From Clostridiales bacterium (lineage in GTDB: Bacteria > Bacillota > Clostridia > Oscillospirales > RGIG5299), in contig JAEEIO010000160.1 of assembly GCA_016281405.1 (NCBI GenBank), forward strand, positions 1 through 34,745: a stretch of 34,745 bases of DNA, written 5' to 3'. The position numbers and the translations under genes are program-made. Each line of letters begins with the position of its first letter. The stretch's first letter is position 1. This document shows, in pieces, positions 31,063-34,745 of the stretch. The notes below the pieces were generated by a model. That model was not told the origin of the DNA, searched no databases, and saw only the letters and a list, made by a program, of their open reading frames with translations.

Positions 31063-32121
31063 TTATCTGAAAAGTTTCTTTATTTCATTATAATCGGCGT
31101 CGCCGTCTATTACGGTGACGTCTATATTATAGCACAGTTTTTCGAACGGTTCTATATATTTCAGCGTGCCGAGCTCGTTTTCTTTTTCGCGGCCCATTAT
31201 GTGGCAGTTGGTGGGCATCATGCCGAAGGCGTAGTCGCCAGAGCGCATGGATTTCCATTCGAGCATGTAGGGGAGGTTTTCTGTTTCGAAGGAAATAAGA
31301 AGTCCGAGGCCTATCTCCTTATTGTAGACGCCGCCGTAGGCCTTGCCGTCAACGGATTTTACGGTGTAGAGGTAGGCGGTCTCCTCGTAGCCGTCGACAG
31401 GGTCGGAGACGTTATAGCGTTCGGCTTTACGGCGTTCGGACTCGTCGTAAATGGGCATACAGTCCTTTTCGGTGACGAAAAACTCGGTCCCCGCGCCTAT
31501 AAGCGGGAAGCTTGTGTTCATATGATACATTATCATAAGGGGTTCTTTTTTGAAACCCTCGTTTTCGACGACATCGCGGATATGGAAGCCTTTTTCGCCG
31601 AAGGCGGTGGTTATCTCGCGGCGGAGGACGAGGTTGTCGTTAAAGAAACCCGAATCGCGGGTCTCGCCTTTTATGCGGATGCGGTAGTCGTCGCCCTCCC
31701 AGTAGCCTTCGCCCGACGCCTTTTCGGCGGGGATGAAGCGGATGCGGCCGTGGGTGTAGTGGCGGGCGACGGCGTCCTCGTATTCCTTGCCGACGTTGGA
31801 AAGTCCGCAGGTATACATAAATCCGCCCGAGATGCTCCGAAGGTAGTTAATGCCCCGAAGGTCGGCGTTTGCCGCCGAGACGGGGCCGGTTTTTGCGAGC
31901 AGGCGGAGGTTTCGGCCTTTATATTTGAGGTCGAGTATATCGAGGCATTTTGACTCCTCGACGGTAAACTCAAGTCCGCCGCCGTTCGCCACCTCGAACA
32001 TCTTTATCCCGTCGCCCTTGCCCTCGTTCAGAATCACTTTTCGGACGTAGGCTATCTGGTCGACGTTGCCTGTGCGGCGAAGGAGGTCGGCCTTGGTGTA
32101 TTTTTTGCCGTCTATTATCAT
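31063..32121 (-). CDS. DUF4432 family, aldose 1-epimerase-like protein
   Basis: 352 residues from the ATG at 32121, whose first base is the last base of the upstream TAA (TAATG). GGAGGG about 9 bases upstream supports this start, and the longer in-frame extension to 32586 is only antisense noise over the upstream gene. Recognised from GGLEFTVEESKCLDILDLKYKG, LRGINYLRSISGGFMYTCGLSNVG and YHMNTSFPLIGAGTEF in pattern, all typical of the galactose-mutarotase-like DUF4432 family. These bind sugars, with likely epimerase or mutarotase activity that is little studied. It has no signal peptide. It is co-transcribed with a TIM-barrel sugar isomerase-like protein, so the pair probably acts on the same carbohydrate. 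Confidence 0.85.
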   Translation of the reverse strand: MIIDGKKYTKADLLRRTGNVDQIAYVRKVILNEGKGDGIKMFEVANGGGLEFTVEESKCLDILDLKYKGRNLRLLAKTGPVSAANADLRGINYLRSISGGFMYTCGLSNVGKEYEDAVARHYTHGRIRFIPAEKASGEGYWEGDDYRIRIKGETRDSGFFNDNLVLRREITTAFGEKGFHIRDVVENEGFKKEPLMIMYHMNTSFPLIGAGTEFFVTEKDCMPIYDESERRKAERYNVSDPVDGYEETAYLYTVKSVDGKAYGGVYNKEIGLGLLISFETENLPYMLEWKSMRSGDYAFGMMPTNCHIMGREKENELGTLKYIEPFEKLCYNIDVTVIDGDADYNEIKKLFR

Positions 32122-32975
32122 TATTTCTTCCCTCCGCAGTTTGTTTCGTAGTATTTTTTCATTTCGGCCGAGTCGACGGTCTGAGTGCCCGCCGATTCGG
32201 AAATGACTCGCATATTGAGGTCGTAACGCGAGAATACGTCGAGCATCGGCTCGTAGTCGGGGCCGAAAAGGCGGCCGTCTCTGAAGGTGAGATGCCGTTT
32301 TTCGCCGCCCTCGGTGTATTCTATCATCGAGAAATGGGAGTGGAGGTCTTTCTTGCCGAGAGCCGCTATCTTTTCGGCGACGGCGGCAAAGTCGGCGGCA
32401 GTTTTTAAGCTCCCGTGGGTGCGGGCGTTGAGGTGGCCGAAATCGACGCAGGGTATCACGAATTCGTCGACCTCGCAAAGCGCCAGAACCTCCTCGAGAG
32501 TGCCTAACTGGTTGACTTTTCCCATGGTCTCGGGGCAAAGAAGCACTTTGCCGTAAAAGCCGAGTTCCTTCATGGCGGCGACACACTTCGAAAGGGTGTC
32601 TTTCGCGAGTATGAGAGCTTCTTCTCTCGAAAGTCCCGAGAGGCCGCCCGAGTGGAATATCACGCGGTCGGCGCCCATTATAAGGGCGGCGCGGGCGGTG
32701 TCGGTTATGTAATCTATGCTTTTAAGCCGCTTGGTCTCCTCGACGCCCGACATCGAGATATAGTAGGGCGCGTGGACCGAAAGGGCTATTCCCTTCTCCG
32801 CGGCGGCCGTCTTCAAAACGGCAAGTTCGGCGGCGTTTACGTTTACGCCGCGCACGCACTGGTATTCGAAGGCGTTAAGGCCGTAGGACGAGACGTAGGC
32901 CGCTATGTCGCCCGCTTTTTTGAAGCCCGCGGCGTAAAAGCCGTCGTCGCGGCCGGCGGGGCCGAATCTGATCAT
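32121..32975 (-). CDS. Endonuclease IV-like TIM-barrel protein (AP_endonuc_2)
   Basis: 284 residues, about the length of endonuclease IV. The metal-ligand pattern of that enzyme can be followed in order: His in LSVHAPYYIS, His in VIFHSGGLS, Glu in LLCPETMGKV, Asp and His in VDFGHLNAR, His in LHSHFSMIEY, His in KRHLTF and Glu in VISESAG. This would fit either an apurinic endonuclease (nfo) or a sugar isomerase of the same superfamily. HAPYYISMSG resembles the endonuclease IV start motif, while the company of a mutarotase-like gene favours sugar metabolism. I leave the symbol blank. Its ATG overlaps the yqeG-like stop by four bases (ATGA) and its TAA overlaps the next ATG, implying translational coupling. 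Confidence 0.85.
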   Translation of the reverse strand: MIRFGPAGRDDGFYAAGFKKAGDIAAYVSSYGLNAFEYQCVRGVNVNAAELAVLKTAAAEKGIALSVHAPYYISMSGVEETKRLKSIDYITDTARAALIMGADRVIFHSGGLSGLSREEALILAKDTLSKCVAAMKELGFYGKVLLCPETMGKVNQLGTLEEVLALCEVDEFVIPCVDFGHLNARTHGSLKTAADFAAVAEKIAALGKKDLHSHFSMIEYTEGGEKRHLTFRDGRLFGPDYEPMLDVFSRYDLNMRVISESAGTQTVDSAEMKKYYETNCGGKK

Positions 32976-33451
32976 TTTCCGATTTCCTTTTTATATTTTT
33001 TCATAAGTATCTTTTCGAAGACGCGCTTACAGGCTATGAAGGCGTCTTTATAGCCCGTTATCGGTTCGACCTTGACGGTCTTCATGCCCGAATTTATGCC
33101 GCCTCTGACGTCGGTGAAAAGCTGGTCGCCGACGACGAGGCAGTTTTCTGGCCGGACGCCGAGCTTTTCGGAAAGCGCCAAAAAGCCTTTTGCGGAGGGC
33201 TTATGCGCGAGCGGGAAAAGCGGAGCGAAAAAGGGGTCGCGTTTCAAAGGGTTATTCGATATGTAGCCGACCTTTACGCCCGCGGCTTTGAGGCCGTTTA
33301 TGAAGGCTTGGCACTTTTCGTCGGGGCGCTCCGAGCCGTGAGGGACAACGGTGTCGTCGATGTCGAAGATAACGGCCTTTATACCTTCTTTTTCGAGAAG
33401 GTCGGAGGTTATTTCGAAGGCCGTGTCAAAAATGTGGTCGGGACGGAACAT
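32972..33451 (-). CDS. YqeG-type HAD-superfamily phosphatase
   Basis: 159 residues from the ATG at 33451, which gives MFRPDHIFDTAFEITSDLL, a good match to YqeG starts; AAGGAAG lies upstream, and the longer frame up to 33589 is antisense to the secA tail. HAD motif I is VIFDIDDTVVPHG (about 29-41), motif II YISNNPLKRD, the motif III lysine AHKPSAKGF and motif IV VVGDQLFTDVRGG. YqeG proteins are class IIIA phosphatases of uncertain substrate, related to phosphatidylglycerophosphatase GEP4. The gene starts two bases after the secA stop and overlaps the next gene by ATGA, so it is co-translated in this operon. Confidence 0.9.
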   Translation of the reverse strand: MFRPDHIFDTAFEITSDLLEKEGIKAVIFDIDDTVVPHGSERPDEKCQAFINGLKAAGVKVGYISNNPLKRDPFFAPLFPLAHKPSAKGFLALSEKLGVRPENCLVVGDQLFTDVRGGINSGMKTVKVEPITGYKDAFIACKRVFEKILMKKYKKEIGK

Positions 33452-33452
33452 A

Positions 33453-34745
33453 TCAGTCTTCCTTGCCGCAGCAGCGCTTGTATTTTTTGCCGCTGCCGCA
33501 CGGGCAGGGCGCGTTTTTGGATATGACGGTGTTTTTCTTCTTCTGAACGGGAGTACCGTCGGAGGCGCTTTCGCCCGTCTCCTTGGCAACTTCCTTGCGG
33601 ACGAGTTCCTCGCGCTTTCTCACCACGGCGGTGAGGACAAGGCGGACGGTCTCCTCTTTTATTTCGGCTATCATGGCGTCGAACATATCGGCGCTCTCAT
33701 AGCGGTATTCGACTATCGGGTCGCGCTGGGCGTAGGCGCGAAGCCTTATGCCTTCGCGGAGGTCGTCCATAGAGTCGATATGGTTCATCCAGTGACGGTC
33801 GACGACCTGAAGGAGCACGACTCGCTCTATTTCGCGCATAATCTCGGGGGTGTTCTCGCGCTCGCGCTCGTCGTAGCGGGCTTTGGCCTTTTCCTTTAAG
33901 GTCTCGATTATATCGTCTCTTTCGAGGCGGTCAAGTTCGGCGGGGGTGTATTTGAGATCGTCGGGGCCTAAGAAGACGCCCTCAAAGGCGGCGCGGATGG
34001 CGCCGAAATTCCAGCTGTCCTTGACGTCGGAGGTAAACTGCGAGACGGTGGTCTCGATGACCTCGTAAAGCATCTTCTCGACGGATTCGCGGAGGTTGTC
34101 GCCGTCAAGCACCTTGCGGCGTTCGTTATAGATGACCTCGCGCTGCTTGTTCATGACGTCATCGTAGTCAAGGACGCTCTTACGGCGGGCGAAGTTCATG
34201 CCCTCGACCTTTTTCTGCGCCGACTCTATGGAGTTCGAAAGCATTTTCATTTCGAGAGGCTGATCCTCGGGGATGTTTAAGGCGCTCATGACGTTATAGA
34301 CGCGCTCGCCGCCGAAGAGGCGCAAGAGGTCGTCTTCCATCGAGAGATAGAAGCGGCTTTCGCCGGGGTCGCCCTGACGTCCCGAACGGCCGCGCAGCTG
34401 ATTGTCAATACGCCGCGACTCGTGGCGCTCGGTGCCTATGACGAAAAGTCCGCCCGCGGCGCGTACCTCGTCGGCGTCGACGGAAATCTGTTTCTTATAT
34501 CTCGCGACGGCCTCGTCGAAATAGGCGCGGGCGGCTAAAATATCGGCGTCTTCGGTCTCGGCGTGGCTGTCGGCCTCGGCGAGCATCTCCTCGGAAAAGC
34601 CGTGCTTTTTCATCTCGGCCTTGGCCATATATTCGGCGTTGCCGCCGAGCTTTATGTCGGTGCCGCGTCCCGCCATATTCGTAGCTATGGTGACGGCGCC
34701 TTTTTTGCCCGCCTGCGCGATTATCTCGGCTTCTTTTTCGTGGTG
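33453..34745 (-). CDS. secA: Preprotein translocase ATPase SecA, C-terminal part (cut by window edge)
   Basis: 430 codons plus stop are visible; the reading frame stays open to the last base of the window, where it reads HHEKEAEIIAQAGKKGAVTIATN just before MAGRGTDI. The helicase domain 2 motifs GRGTDIKLGG and RGRSGRQGDPGES are present, followed by the helical scaffold and wing domains (DYDDVMNKQREVIYNER, VVLLQVVDRHWMNHID) and the zinc-binding tail CPCGSGKKYKRCCG. SecA drives protein export through SecYEG. The missing N-terminal half lies outside this window; the first methionine inside the window is not the start. It leads the minus-strand operon that runs to 27493. Confidence 0.97.
   Translation of the reverse strand, partial: HHEKEAEIIAQAGKKGAVTIATNMAGRGTDIKLGGNAEYMAKAEMKKHGFSEEMLAEADSHAETEDADILAARAYFDEAVARYKKQISVDADEVRAAGGLFVIGTERHESRRIDNQLRGRSGRQGDPGESRFYLSMEDDLLRLFGGERVYNVMSALNIPEDQPLEMKMLSNSIESAQKKVEGMNFARRKSVLDYDDVMNKQREVIYNERRKVLDGDNLRESVEKMLYEVIETTVSQFTSDVKDSWNFGAIRAAFEGVFLGPDDLKYTPAELDRLERDDIIETLKEKAKARYDERERENTPEIMREIERVVLLQVVDRHWMNHIDSMDDLREGIRLRAYAQRDPIVEYRYESADMFDAMIAEIKEETVRLVLTAVVRKREELVRKEVAKETGESASDGTPVQKKKNTVISKNAPCPCGSGKKYKRCCGKED

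Noticed and set aside
32122-32586. N-terminal extension of about 155 residues on the DUF4432 protein
   Set aside because: It is Arg-rich, has no family similarity and lies over the endonuclease IV-like gene in another frame; the TAATG junction with a GGAGGG gives a better start at 32121.
33452-33589. 46-residue extension of the YqeG-like protein
   Set aside because: It overlaps the end of secA, is compositionally like antisense or shifted-frame translation, and the ATG at 33451 gives a normal YqeG start.

Overview
The window looks like a chromosomal segment of a Gram-positive bacterium of the Clostridia type (inference). The signs are a mraZ-led division and cell-wall (dcw) cluster with a PASTA-bearing transpeptidase, a MurE with the DNPR motif expected for meso-diaminopimelate peptidoglycan, a separate mreB, strong GGAGG-type ribosome binding sites, TTGACA/TATAAT-type promoters, and several carbohydrate-degradation genes of the kind common in gut Firmicutes. 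I cannot name a genus. No rRNA, tRNA, CRISPR array, insertion sequence or prophage gene was seen.

Layout. (1) 1-160: an array of short hairpins bounded by ATGATGA/TCATCAT. (2) 163-4062, minus strand: ROK sugar kinase, ThuA-like protein, Gfo/Idh/MocA oxidoreductase and a lipoprotein. (3) 4063-4218: a divergent promoter region with a perfect 22-bp palindrome midway between two promoters. (4) 4219-6292, plus strand: sugar-phosphate isomerase-like TIM barrel and a second Gfo/Idh/MocA oxidoreductase, ending in a strong terminator. (5) 6417-12372, plus strand: a secreted, membrane-anchored amidase-signature protein, a GH29 alpha-L-fucosidase and a large GH106/GH2-like glycoside hydrolase, ending in a terminator shared with serS. 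(6) 12412-27303, minus strand: the dcw cluster in the order mraZ-rsmH-ftsL-pbpB-murE-murF-mraY-ftsW-murG-murA-ftsQ, then ftsZ-serS behind its own terminator and promoter. murD, murC and ftsA are absent from their usual places. (7) 27493-34745, minus strand: secA (5' part outside the window), a YqeG-like HAD phosphatase, an endonuclease IV-like TIM barrel, a DUF4432 mutarotase-like protein, mreB, nicotinate phosphoribosyltransferase and an iron-type alcohol dehydrogenase, ending in a terminator that overlaps the dcw promoter.

How the genes fit together. Regions 2-5 look like one glycan/glycoside catabolic locus. Two hydrolases without signal peptides release fucose or related sugars inside the cell, two Gfo/Idh enzymes, a ThuA partner and an isomerase rearrange sugars by oxidation, and the ROK kinase phosphorylates. 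The substrate is unknown. Region 6 makes lipid II (MurA, MurE, MurF, MraY, MurG) and builds the septum (FtsL, FtsQ, FtsW, PBP2B-like, FtsZ). The main regulatory observations are five AGTG repeats spaced exactly 10 bp apart upstream of mraZ, a nested hairpin covering the murA ribosome binding site, and the split of ftsZ from the upstream dcw genes. FtsZ also lacks a recognisable canonical C-terminal peptide, and ftsA is missing beside it. No wholly new system could be demonstrated; the findings rank the points most worth checking.
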